Below are positions 1-7,074 of a stretch of DNA of 14,035 bases, piece by piece. The notes beneath the pieces were generated by a model. The model worked only from the letters and a program-made list of their open reading frames with translations. It made no database searches and had not been told where the DNA came from. The stretch is from Holosporales bacterium (lineage in GTDB: Bacteria; Pseudomonadota; Alphaproteobacteria; RUG11792). Made by a program: the position numbers and the translations under genes. The stretch's first letter is position 1, and each line of letters starts with the position of its first letter. The stretch spans positions 1 through 14,035 of the forward strand of contig JAISOC010000031.1 of NCBI GenBank assembly GCA_031275915.1, read 5' to 3'.

Positions 1-1073
1 TGAGCGAATATCAAGATAGATGCATTCGGTCCTTTGCGATCTCTGTATATTTTCACTGCTCCAGCATCAACCAGCTTTTGTATAATTGCCCTACCTGCTC
101 TTGTGCTGGTAATTCCTGTTTTTTTCACAAGATCTGTTGATTTTACTATAGGCCAATTGAATAGCAAATCCAGCATTTTTATCGAGAATTTGGATTTAGT
201 AACATCCAGAAATGTCTGCTTCATGTGATCATACAGATTTATCATGCCCTTTACTTTTTGAATATTATTCTCTGCCTGAACACACAACGCATTTAAGAAA
301 AATTCTATCCACTCATTCCAGTTATTATTTTTAGAAATTTCATTTAATTTCTGATAATACAGCATCCTATTATTTTCGAAATACTCGCTTAAATAGAACA
401 CAGGTCGTTTAATATATAGTTTTTGTTGTAAAAACAAAGGAATTAAAATACGACCAATCCTGCCATTACCGTCAAGAAATGGATGAATTAATTCAAATTG
501 AGCGTGCATAATGGCAAGTTGAACAAGACTTTCCACATCATCTCTATTAATAAATTTTTCAAGATTATCCATAGCTGACATTACATTTTCAGGACGAGGA
601 GGTACATAGGTTGCCTCCTCAATTTTACAACCATATGGCCCTATATAATTTTGAGTAATCCTGAAATTACCACGAGATTTATCCTCTCCTCGAACTCCGC
701 AAAGTAATGTTTCATGTAGCTTTTTGATCATATTTAGATGAATAAATGGATGTCTAGCAAACATTTCCTCAGCTTCAAACAAAGCGGTTTTATAATTAGT
801 AATCTCCCGAATATCAGCTAATTTTGAAGAATCATATTTCTCTCCGACCTCGCTCTTGAATATTTCAGAAAAAGAAGCCTGAGTGCCTTCAATTCTGGAA
901 GAGAGAACGGCCTCTTGAACCGCCATTGGAGCCATTAAAATATCAACATTTGGAATTGCCTCCAACATTCCTGAATACAAAGAAATTTTCCTATTGGCAA
1001 ATCCAATCAATACAGCAAGTCTATTGTAATTCACACAATCTATTGGCAAATCCTGAGTTACGAAAGGTTCCAT
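1..1073 (-). CDS. Fic-domain protein, class II type (partial, 3' end beyond the left edge)
   Basis: The 357 visible residues start MEPFVTQDL at the ATG at 1073. The Fic core motif HPFLDGNGRIGR lies at about residues 197-208, with the catalytic His and the nucleotide-binding Gly/Asn/Arg residues intact. An upstream SSRIEG at residues 58-63 fits the (S/T)xxxE(G/N) inhibitory motif, which in class II Fic proteins occupies the ATP site from an N-terminal helix. The C-terminal part (about 290 onward, with LVKKTGITSTRAGRAI) looks like a winged-helix DNA-binding region, as in many stand-alone Fic proteins. Family knowledge predicts AMP transfer from ATP to Ser/Thr/Tyr hydroxyls, here autoinhibited; the target cannot be read from the sequence. 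No good Shine-Dalgarno sequence precedes the ATG. A promoter lies just upstream and the mltG terminator separates it from mltG, so it is probably its own transcription unit. No antitoxin gene is visible beside it. Confidence 0.93.
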   Translation of the reverse strand, partial: MEPFVTQDLPIDCVNYNRLAVLIGFANRKISLYSGMLEAIPNVDILMAPMAVQEAVLSSRIEGTQASFSEIFKSEVGEKYDSSKLADIREITNYKTALFEAEEMFARHPFIHLNMIKKLHETLLCGVRGEDKSRGNFRITQNYIGPYGCKIEEATYVPPRPENVMSAMDNLEKFINRDDVESLVQLAIMHAQFELIHPFLDGNGRIGRILIPLFLQQKLYIKRPVFYLSEYFENNRMLYYQKLNEISKNNNWNEWIEFFLNALCVQAENNIQKVKGMINLYDHMKQTFLDVTKSKFSIKMLDLLFNWPIVKSTDLVKKTGITSTRAGRAIIQKLVDAGAVKIYRDRKGPNASILIFA

Positions 1074-1105
1074 AGCACCATTGATTATCTAAACTACACC
1101 AAATG

Positions 1106-1135
1106 ATTATACCAAAATGACACATATTTTGCCAA
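1106..1135 (-). promoter_or_regulatory. Promoter of the fic gene
   Basis: Reading the minus strand, TTGGCA (1135-1130) is followed after 18 bases by a perfect TATAAT (1111-1106). Transcription would start about 25 bases before the fic ATG. The site lies in the gap between the mltG terminator and fic. It was read by eye only. Confidence 0.55.
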
Positions 1136-1183
1136 CAAAGACACCTAAACGGCATTGAGAATGTCAATTTTGACACTCTTTTC

Positions 1184-1215
1184 AAAAAGCCGGCATTATA
1201 ATGCCGGCTTTTTTT
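1184..1215 (-). terminator. Perfect hairpin terminator downstream of mltG
   Basis: A fully self-complementary 20-base stem, GCCGGCATTATAATGCCGGC (1189-1208), is flanked by A5 on the left and T7 on the right. Transcripts from either strand therefore form a GC-rich hairpin followed by a U-run. The mltG stop codon is 57 bases away, so the natural use is ending minus-strand transcription from mltG before the fic promoter. Confidence 0.85.
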
Positions 1216-1271
1216 ATATTTGCTTTCCTTATAGCTCAAACTTGGCTCACAAATTAAATTACGCAGCAGCT

Positions 1272-2189
1272 CTATCTATTCTTGCGTTTCTTTATTCCCT
1301 GTATGTTTTTCACATGGATTTTATAATCACTAGAGAATATGTGAGAATCATCATTTTCTGCAACAAAATACAAATAATCAGTATTTGCTGGATTGAGGGC
1401 AGATATTATGGATTCCTTGGATGGACAGCATATTGGAGATGGAGGCAGCCCTTTGTTCCTATATGTATTGTATGGAGAATTAAAAAGCAATTCATTCCTT
1501 GTGAGAGGGTGATCAATTTTCCCATATCCATTTGAGAGGGCATATATTACAGTTGGATCACTTTGCAATCTCATATTCTTTTTGATTCTGTTTTTAAAAA
1601 CTGAGGCAACAAAAGGTCTTTCTTTCGCCGTTTTTGTCTCTTTTTCTATTATAGAGGCCATTATTATTGTGTCCCTTATATATTCCTTCGTTTTCTTTGA
1701 GAATAGTTCCCTTATTACCTTCTCCATTTCACCCTTCATCTTTTGAATAATGCTGTTCTTACTATCATTTTTCTTATAGAAATACGTGGAGGGGAAAAGA
1801 GAGCCCTCCTCTGAAATATTCTCAATCACTCCCTTTAGAGAATCTTCATTGTTTAATTTTTCAACAATCATCTGAACAGTATATCCTTCTGGAATAGTTA
1901 TCTTCCTTATAACTGTATCTCCTTGAAACATTCTGGATATGAAAGAATACACAGTCTCATGTCTGTTTATTACATATTCTCCTGTATAAATTCTTCTGTT
2001 TAAAGCCGGTATTTTTTCAAGAAGAAAGAAGACAGCTCCATTCCCAAATGAACCATCCTCCTTGATTGTTTCGTATAAATTATTTCCATTTGTAAAAAAT
2101 ATATTATGAGTTTCGCGAGTGCTTTCCTGAAATAAAGCCATATACCCGAATACAACAATACACAAGAAACAAGCGAGTACCTTGAACAT
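1272..2189 (-). CDS. mltG: Endolytic murein transglycosylase MltG (YceG-like)
   Basis: A 305-residue inner-membrane protein that cleaves nascent glycan strands and so sets their length. Residues 3-20 form a single N-terminal membrane segment. The YceG fold follows, with EGYTVQMIVEKL (101-112, LysM-like part), EGSLFPSTYFY (128-138), ASIIEKET (178-185) carrying the catalytic Glu at 182, LQSDPTVIY (208-216), FNSPYNTY (236-243) and GLPPSP (247-252). All family landmarks are present. The length is slightly below the 330-340 of the E. coli enzyme, mostly at the N-terminus. The start at 2189 has no Shine-Dalgarno sequence, but an in-frame stop about 27 bases upstream rules out an ATG/GTG extension. 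In many alphaproteobacteria mltG follows fabF; here it follows an unrelated gene across a 198-base gap in which I find no gene. Confidence 0.95.
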   Translation of the reverse strand: MFKVLACFLCIVVFGYMALFQESTRETHNIFFTNGNNLYETIKEDGSFGNGAVFFLLEKIPALNRRIYTGEYVINRHETVYSFISRMFQGDTVIRKITIPEGYTVQMIVEKLNNEDSLKGVIENISEEGSLFPSTYFYKKNDSKNSIIQKMKGEMEKVIRELFSKKTKEYIRDTIIMASIIEKETKTAKERPFVASVFKNRIKKNMRLQSDPTVIYALSNGYGKIDHPLTRNELLFNSPYNTYRNKGLPPSPICCPSKESIISALNPANTDYLYFVAENDDSHIFSSDYKIHVKNIQGIKKRKNR

Positions 2190-2387
2190 TTTTGGTATCA
2201 GGTCACAACGGGAATCGAATGTATTTTATTCTTTCCTAAACTCTCAAAACTTCTTGCCATATTATAAATATTGCTTTTTAAGAAGCAGTAACACCTATAT
2301 TATCGTACCTTTCCTGAAATTGTTCTATAAAAACATTGAGGTAAAACTGGGATTTCTACAATGCCTTTTATATGAAACTGGTGCCTT

Positions 2388-3887
2388 TTAAGGCATGTGG
2401 AAGTTACTCTTTCCGACATCTATAATTCTTTCTTCGCAATACTTGGTTTTTATCGGTTTTGTTACTATTGTAATGGTTGTTTTATTTTCGCTTAGGAATT
2501 TATTAATTACTTGTTTGTAATTATTTTTATTGAACGAAGTAGTTTTCATAAATGCCATTAATTTCTCTGTTTGGGAGAATCCGTCATTTGTAACAACTAT
2601 GTTATGTATTATGTTATCGACTCCTATTTCGTTAAATTGCATATGAGGTATATTTGGTACATTTACTGCTGTTTCGTGGTTTTTCTTCAAAAATTCTCTA
2701 AATTGAGTATCAGCAAATGCCTGTGCTTCGATTTCAACTATGTCTTTATTAATAAATTTTAAATTCGTTATTTTTGCAGTCTTATTTTGAATTTTTATCC
2801 AGTTTTTGCAACTGATATCATTTGTATATGGAATTTTAAACCTAAATGTGAGATTTCTCATGGAGAGGGCCATATATAATCCAACCATATGCATTATGTG
2901 CTTATAAACCTTCTCCCCTTTTTTCGTTTCAAAAAAACTTTGAGAATACACATCAGGAAGAAATTCCTGCACATTTCTAAGATCTATACATACCTTCTTA
3001 GAGCCTTCGTTCCCACAATATTGGTTATTAATAGAGACTCTGATTATTTCTTTTCTATATTGTTCATACCCAAAACATATAGAAAGTTTTGGATTGTACC
3101 AATACTTTCTTAGACGTATGGGTTGTTCATCTACAGTTGCTATTATTGGAGTATAAACGTCTTGCTGAAACATATGTGTGGTACTTTCACGGAGCAATCT
3201 CGAGTGACCAATGTAGTATCTGGATTTTCTGGCAGTTTTGATTGTAGCTATTTTTTCTCCAAATTTTGGCCATGAAGCCTCGAATTTTTGAGGAGTAAGA
3301 GTATTTGCCCTTCCACCATTAAATTTGTTATTTATTTTTGAAGTAATGTCTATATCATTCTCCTCTCTTGATATCCACGATGCTCTTATTTCTAATTCTA
3401 TGTTTGCTATGTTTTTTTCATTTGATTCACTTATCTCTAGAGAATTTTTTATAATTTTGCTTTCAATGTTGTCTATGAAATTGTCTTCATGTATTAAGGA
3501 TACAGTTGAGGAAGTGGTAGTTGCTCTGTCATAGTATGGAACCTTAAGTTTGCAAAATATCTCAGGGATTTCCAGATTTTTATTATCATACAGAACATCA
3601 ACAATATCAGAGTCAGTCGTTGAAACATCTATTGTCGGAGGATCTACAGTATTTGTTAGCTTAATGACAATGGTATTTGAAAAAGTTTCCATGTTTACTA
3701 CATTTCCATGAAAAATTAATTTTTCTCCATCCATAATGCTAGCTACAGCTTTTAAATTCTTAATCTGTTCAAGAAATCTGAAAGGTATCTCAACCAAAGC
3801 AATAGGTGAAGTTCCTTCTGTTTCTCGTATTTCCAGAGACAATATATCTATATTGAGGTTTTGGATTAATAATAGTATTTTATTCAT
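2388..3887 (-). CDS. Uncharacterised 499-aa protein, possibly phage/GTA tail-associated
   Basis: I do not recognise this family with certainty. The ATG at 3887 is preferred over a GTG nine bases upstream because GGAG sits 8 bases before it. There is no signal peptide or membrane segment. The protein looks rich in beta strands. The N-terminal part (SLEIRETEGTSPIALVEI, then GEKLIFHGNVV) resembles from memory the front domain of proteins in alphaproteobacterial prophage tail modules, which read like 'VxSFxIxxxEGxxAxLEI ... LFxGRLV'. A central ASWPKFGEKI fits the 'WPKxG' stretch I associate with the same proteins. The C-terminal region is acid/base mixed with no known motif. It stands alone, divergent from the EamA gene with 29 bases between starts. 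The phage link is inference; the ORF itself is secure because of its length and ribosome-binding site. Confidence 0.8.
   Translation of the reverse strand: MNKILLLIQNLNIDILSLEIRETEGTSPIALVEIPFRFLEQIKNLKAVASIMDGEKLIFHGNVVNMETFSNTIVIKLTNTVDPPTIDVSTTDSDIVDVLYDNKNLEIPEIFCKLKVPYYDRATTTSSTVSLIHEDNFIDNIESKIIKNSLEISESNEKNIANIELEIRASWISREENDIDITSKINNKFNGGRANTLTPQKFEASWPKFGEKIATIKTARKSRYYIGHSRLLRESTTHMFQQDVYTPIIATVDEQPIRLRKYWYNPKLSICFGYEQYRKEIIRVSINNQYCGNEGSKKVCIDLRNVQEFLPDVYSQSFFETKKGEKVYKHIMHMVGLYMALSMRNLTFRFKIPYTNDISCKNWIKIQNKTAKITNLKFINKDIVEIEAQAFADTQFREFLKKNHETAVNVPNIPHMQFNEIGVDNIIHNIVVTNDGFSQTEKLMAFMKTTSFNKNNYKQVINKFLSENKTTITIVTKPIKTKYCEERIIDVGKSNFHMP
3853..3881 (+). promoter_or_regulatory. Possible promoter of the EamA transporter gene
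   Basis: TTGAGG (3853-3858), a 17-base spacer and TATTTT (3876-3881) would place the start about 25-30 bases before the ATG at 3917. The site lies within the first codons of the divergent 499-aa gene. Both hexamers are imperfect matches in AT-rich DNA, so this is a weak call. Confidence 0.3.
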
Positions 3888-3916
3888 GATTTTCACTCCA
3901 TTTTTATAAAAAAAAT

Positions 3917-4789
3917 ATGTTAGGTTGGTTCTTGAGGAGGGGAGTCAAACAAGGAATAACTTTTGCGTTATTGATTTACCTTGTTTGTGCCCTAAATGAT
4001 GTCCTCATGAAGTTTCTAGGAGATAGATTGCATTTCATTGAAATCTCCTTTTTCCGATTTTTGTTTTCAGCAGTAACGGCGGCAATTCCTTTGCTGTTGG
4101 TGAAAAAGAACTTCTTGCAAACTGATATGCATGGTATGCATGCCGTAAGAGGATTATTAGGAACTGTGGCCGTTGCTCTTTGCTGTCTTGGTGTTAATGT
4201 TATGCCTTTGGCTGAGAATACAACTATCCTTTTCTCAGAGGCCTTGTTTCTTCTACCTATGGCTGGATTTGTTTTAAAAGAACATATCAATTGCAAAAGT
4301 ATTATTGCAACAGTCATAGGTTTTCTTGGACTTGTTATTATGTTTAGACCGAGCTTAGATCACTTAAACCTGCTGGCTATTATTCCAACAGCCGCCTCGT
4401 TTTTGTTCGCAATTATGAGCATTATGATCAAGATCATGGTAGATAAGGGAGAGAACAACATTACAATGCTTTTGTACTTCTCGATCTATACAACTATTAT
4501 ATCACTATTTTTCGTTCCGTTTTTTTGGATATCCCCAACAATTGAGGAATTAATTCTCCTGTTTCTGTTGGGAATCGGGGCTAACCTCGTGCAATTATTT
4601 TTATTTTTGGCATATAGGGCAACTCAAGCTTCAATAATTTCTCCCATTCGATATGCAGAATTGCCCTTTACTGTCCTGTTTGGATTCATAGCGTTCGGAC
4701 AAATTCCAGATGCTATCACTATAATAGGAGCTCTCTTCATAGTAATTGGAACTCTCCTTGCCTCATGTAATAGAGCAAATGGAATATAA
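3917..4789 (+). CDS. EamA/DMT-family transporter, similar to the rickettsial S-adenosylmethionine importer
   Basis: A 290-residue polytopic membrane protein with about ten hydrophobic segments, in the two-times-five layout of the drug/metabolite transporter superfamily. Several stretches match from memory the EamA-type S-adenosylmethionine transporter of Rickettsia: NDVLMKFLGDRLHFIEISFFRF near the N-terminus, HAVRGLL, IGFLGLVIMFRP, WISPTIEELILLFLLG and PIRYAELPF. If correct, the cell imports S-adenosylmethionine from its host, which would fit an intracellular lifestyle and a missing synthetase. EamA proteins as a group carry varied metabolites, so the substrate is inference. The start at 3917 gives an N-terminus of about the same length as the rickettsial protein. 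An AGGAGGGGAG tract lies inside codons 7-10, without a convincing in-frame ATG/GTG start after it. Confidence 0.88.
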   Translation: MLGWFLRRGVKQGITFALLIYLVCALNDVLMKFLGDRLHFIEISFFRFLFSAVTAAIPLLLVKKNFLQTDMHGMHAVRGLLGTVAVALCCLGVNVMPLAENTTILFSEALFLLPMAGFVLKEHINCKSIIATVIGFLGLVIMFRPSLDHLNLLAIIPTAASFLFAIMSIMIKIMVDKGENNITMLLYFSIYTTIISLFFVPFFWISPTIEELILLFLLGIGANLVQLFLFLAYRATQASIISPIRYAELPFTVLFGFIAFGQIPDAITIIGALFIVIGTLLASCNRANGI

Positions 4790-4940
4790 GCCACCACGTA
4801 ACTTATTCCGCAAATGTATAATCTGTTACTTGTGATGACAAAATTCAACAACTTTTATTGAAAAAAACGCTGATGTTAGTGTGGATAAGGTGATATCGTA
4901 TTGCATGAGAAATAAGCCTACTAAAGGTTATATTATAAAA

Positions 4941-5846
4941 ATGAGAAAAATTGCCGTATTAAAGGGAGGATGGTCTCCAGAACGATCAATTTCAATTAAG
5001 TCTGGAGAAAACGTAGCTAATGGCTTCAGGAAACTGGGGTACGATGTATATGAAATAGATGTCATCAAAGATTTGCGTTATCTAACAGATGAACTGTATA
5101 AGATTGACCCTGATTATGTATATAACGCTCTTCACGGCATAGGTGGAGAGGATGGGGTTATACAAGGTCTTCTTGAAATTTTTGGAAAACCGTATTCAAA
5201 CAGCAATGTTCTGAGCTCATCTTTAGCCTTCAACAAGAGCATTGCCAAGAAGATAGCGAAATCTGCTGGAGTTAATACTCCACACTATATAGACATAAAC
5301 CAAAATGAATTAAAAAACATATCTGCCAATAATCCATTAATTAGCTATCCTTTTGTGGTTAAGCCATGCAGTAATGGCTCCAGCATTGGAGTATTTGTAA
5401 TTCATGACAAAGAAGATCTCAAAAAACTGCAAAAAGAAGAGTGGATTTTTGGAAATAATATCATTGTTGAAAAATACATAGATGGTCGAGAATTTACTGT
5501 TCTCGTTATTGATAGTAAAGCTATAGGAGCAGTGGAAATACTGCCCAAACATGAATTTTACGATTATTCCAGCAAATATGATGAAGATGGATCTAGGCAC
5601 ATCCCCAATTACAATCTTGAGCAATCACGAAATGCAAATATGTATAAAATGGCAGAAATAGTGTATAATAGTTGTATGTGCAGTGGAATTGCTCGTGTTG
5701 ATTTCAGATACGATGGTATTAGGCCATATTTTATAGAAATTAACACACAGCCAGGAATGACAGGTGTGTCCTTAGTGCCTGACATTGCTGAATATAGCGG
5801 AATGTCTTTTGAGGATATATTGGAGGGTAGTCTAAAAAAGTTATGA
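4941..5846 (+). CDS. ddl: D-alanine--D-alanine ligase
   Basis: An ATP-grasp enzyme that joins two D-alanines with ATP for the peptidoglycan stem peptide, in the cytoplasm. The start at 4941 (MRKIAVLKGGWSPERSIS) gives 301 residues, the family norm; upstream in-frame starts at 4881 (GTG) and 4905 (ATG) would add a tail not seen in Ddl. Landmarks in order are KGGWSPERSIS, NALHGIGGEDGVIQGLLE, the FVVKPCSNGSSIGV phosphate-loop region, VEKYIDGREFTV, and the metal/ATP motif IARVDFRYDG...FIEINTQPGMTGVSLVP. All are complete. Its stop overlaps the start of the next gene as ATGA, so the two are translationally coupled. An intact ddl next to mltG-side envelope genes implies the organism still makes peptidoglycan. 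Confidence 0.96.
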   Translation: MRKIAVLKGGWSPERSISIKSGENVANGFRKLGYDVYEIDVIKDLRYLTDELYKIDPDYVYNALHGIGGEDGVIQGLLEIFGKPYSNSNVLSSSLAFNKSIAKKIAKSAGVNTPHYIDINQNELKNISANNPLISYPFVVKPCSNGSSIGVFVIHDKEDLKKLQKEEWIFGNNIIVEKYIDGREFTVLVIDSKAIGAVEILPKHEFYDYSSKYDEDGSRHIPNYNLEQSRNANMYKMAEIVYNSCMCSGIARVDFRYDGIRPYFIEINTQPGMTGVSLVPDIAEYSGMSFEDILEGSLKKL

Positions 5847-6646
5847 AAAAATTGATATCAAATGTATTTGCGGCCTGTTTATTATTAGTCTCATTTTCTG
5901 TTATCACAAATGCCACAAAAAAAGATAGCACTGATGAAACGTCTGTGATCATAGTGGATGAAGAAAAGATCAAAGATCAAAGAGATACAAAAAATGCTTC
6001 CACAGTAACTGATGATAAAACAAAAAATTTGGCAGATTTTCATAACAAAAAAAGCGTTAACTTCGCTGATTGCCTAGAGTTTAAATTTGGATGTGAAACA
6101 GACAACAACCCCGTGATAATATACGTCGTTCCAACATGCCTACATTGCGGAATGTTTTTGGCAGAAGATCTGAACAAATTCTTAAAGACATATGGGCAAC
6201 TCCATGGAGTTGTGGTTAGGTTTATAATTCCCACTAAAAAAGATTTATTCGTTCTTAAATTATTTTACAACAAATTTTTAAATTACAATTGGGAAAACAA
6301 AGAAGAAAAATATAAAGAAAATAAATATAAGATGTATTGGCAATATGTTGATTATGTAAAAAAAATCATAGCTACAGCAAAAAACAGACAAGATCCTAGT
6401 ATTGAAGATCTCAAAAAAATTGCCCTTAAGTTCGGATTTAGCGAACAAGACTTGGAAAAAGCAGAACCAAATCAAAAAGGTACATATGAAAATCAAATAA
6501 TAGCTAAAAGCGCAGATTACACACAGCAAATTGCTGAAATAAGCGAATCAGACGAAGTCAAAACCCCATGTATAATAAAGGGAGAGGAAGAATTGGAGGA
6601 TCTCGAAGAAGTAGTTAACACCGAAGACAACACAGTTAAGGATTAG
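5843..6646 (+). CDS. Secreted thioredoxin-fold (DsbA-like) protein
   Basis: 267 residues. MKKLISNVFAACLLLVSFSVITNA is a typical Sec signal peptide, probably cleaved after A24, so the protein acts in the periplasm or outside. After an acidic, lysine-rich linker (25-75), a thioredoxin-type domain begins at VIIYVVPTCLHCGMF, with the redox pair C99-L-H-C102. The cis-proline segment is KTPCII (240-245), where a cysteine replaces the usual Thr/Val/Ile after TP. The region between is a helical insertion as in Thioredoxin_4/DsbA proteins. It likely handles disulphides of exported proteins, but the extra cysteines (C77, C84, C243) make the exact role open. It overlaps ddl by 4 bases and converges on the DUF167 gene with stop codons sharing two bases. 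Confidence 0.82.
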   Translation: MKKLISNVFAACLLLVSFSVITNATKKDSTDETSVIIVDEEKIKDQRDTKNASTVTDDKTKNLADFHNKKSVNFADCLEFKFGCETDNNPVIIYVVPTCLHCGMFLAEDLNKFLKTYGQLHGVVVRFIIPTKKDLFVLKLFYNKFLNYNWENKEEKYKENKYKMYWQYVDYVKKIIATAKNRQDPSIEDLKKIALKFGFSEQDLEKAEPNQKGTYENQIIAKSADYTQQIAEISESDEVKTPCIIKGEEELEDLEEVVNTEDNTVKD

Positions 6647-6903
6647 CTATCATCAACAATGCGTATCAATTTTTTTCGTGATTTATGTCCGCTTTTTATA
6701 GAGATATTTGATTTGGGCACTCGAAAATGCTTTGCTAAAACTTCCACAAGGGCTTTATTAGCAAAATTATTTTCAGGACGTGGAGAGACAAAAACCTTTA
6801 GCATTGGTCTTCCATTTTCATCATTGATAGTTTCTCCAACTTCTTCCTTTTTAGCTCCTGGAGTCAGGTATATCATGAACTCTCTGTGCGTTTGTATGGG
6901 CAT
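6643..6903 (-). CDS. DUF167/YggU-family protein
   Basis: 86 residues with the whole pattern of the UPF0235/DUF167 family: IYLTPGAKKEEV, an ENGRPMLKVFVSPRPE strand pair, the NKALVEVLAKHFRVPKSNISIKSGHKSRKKLIRI core, and a short C-terminus. The usual 'GKANKAL' segment reads NFANKAL here. The family is a small alpha/beta cytosolic protein of unknown function. The gene is monocistronic and convergent with the thioredoxin-like gene, the two stops overlapping by two bases (TTAG). A TATAAT lies about 33 bases upstream of the ATG. Confidence 0.9.
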   Translation of the reverse strand: MPIQTHREFMIYLTPGAKKEEVGETINDENGRPMLKVFVSPRPENNFANKALVEVLAKHFRVPKSNISIKSGHKSRKKLIRIVDDS

Positions 6904-6935
6904 ATTTGACAGAAAACTTTTGCTGATTAATACTG

Positions 6936-6941
6936 ATTATA
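6936..6941 (-). promoter_or_regulatory. -10 element for the DUF167 gene
   Basis: The minus strand reads TATAAT at 6941-6936, about 33 bases before the ATG at 6903. The -35 region is weak (GTTACA-like, with an 18-base or slightly longer spacer). Position and perfect -10 make it plausible. Confidence 0.4.
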
Positions 6942-6980
6942 GAGGGAATGAGACCTCCATGTAACTTACTACTACACATC

Positions 6981-7030
6981 GTGTTAGAAATAGCAAAAGG
7001 CGAAAGCAAATAATTGCGCGTACCTAACAC
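6981..7030 (+). other. Nested inverted repeat in the leader of the portal gene
   Basis: GTGTTAG (6981-6987) pairs perfectly with CTAACAC (7024-7030). Between them GCAAATAATTGC (7006-7017) forms a 4-bp stem with an ATAA loop. The structure sits 45 bases before the portal ATG. No U-run follows, so it is not a normal terminator. It could be a structured leader or an operator, or chance. Confidence 0.35.
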
Positions 7031-7062
7031 CTCACTTTCCTTATCACAACCACTTTATTTTT

Positions 7063-7068
7063 AGGAGA
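7063..7068 (+). promoter_or_regulatory. Strong ribosome-binding site of the portal gene
   Basis: AGGAGA lies 6 bases before the ATG at 7075. It is one of the best Shine-Dalgarno matches in the window, which suggests the orphan portal gene is still meant to be translated well. Confidence 0.7.
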
Positions 7069-7074
7069 AAACAA

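Noticed and set aside
2182..2391. 69-codon open frame on the plus strand between mltG and the 499-aa gene
   Set aside because: There is no ribosome-binding site, it overlaps the starts/ends of two minus-strand genes, and its composition is that of random AT-rich DNA.
2374..2396. TGCCTT/AAGGCA inverted repeat at the end of the 499-aa gene as a terminator
   Set aside because: The loop would be only two bases and no U-run follows in the minus direction.
6659..6964. 101-codon plus-strand frame opposite DUF167
   Set aside because: The minus-strand DUF167 gene accounts fully for this stretch; the plus frame is its antisense shadow.
6985..6996. TAGAAATAGCAA in the portal leader resembles part of the CRISPR guide-RNA scaffold
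   Set aside because: The match is short, the GAAA loop in the scaffold is man-made, and no cas gene or repeat array is present.
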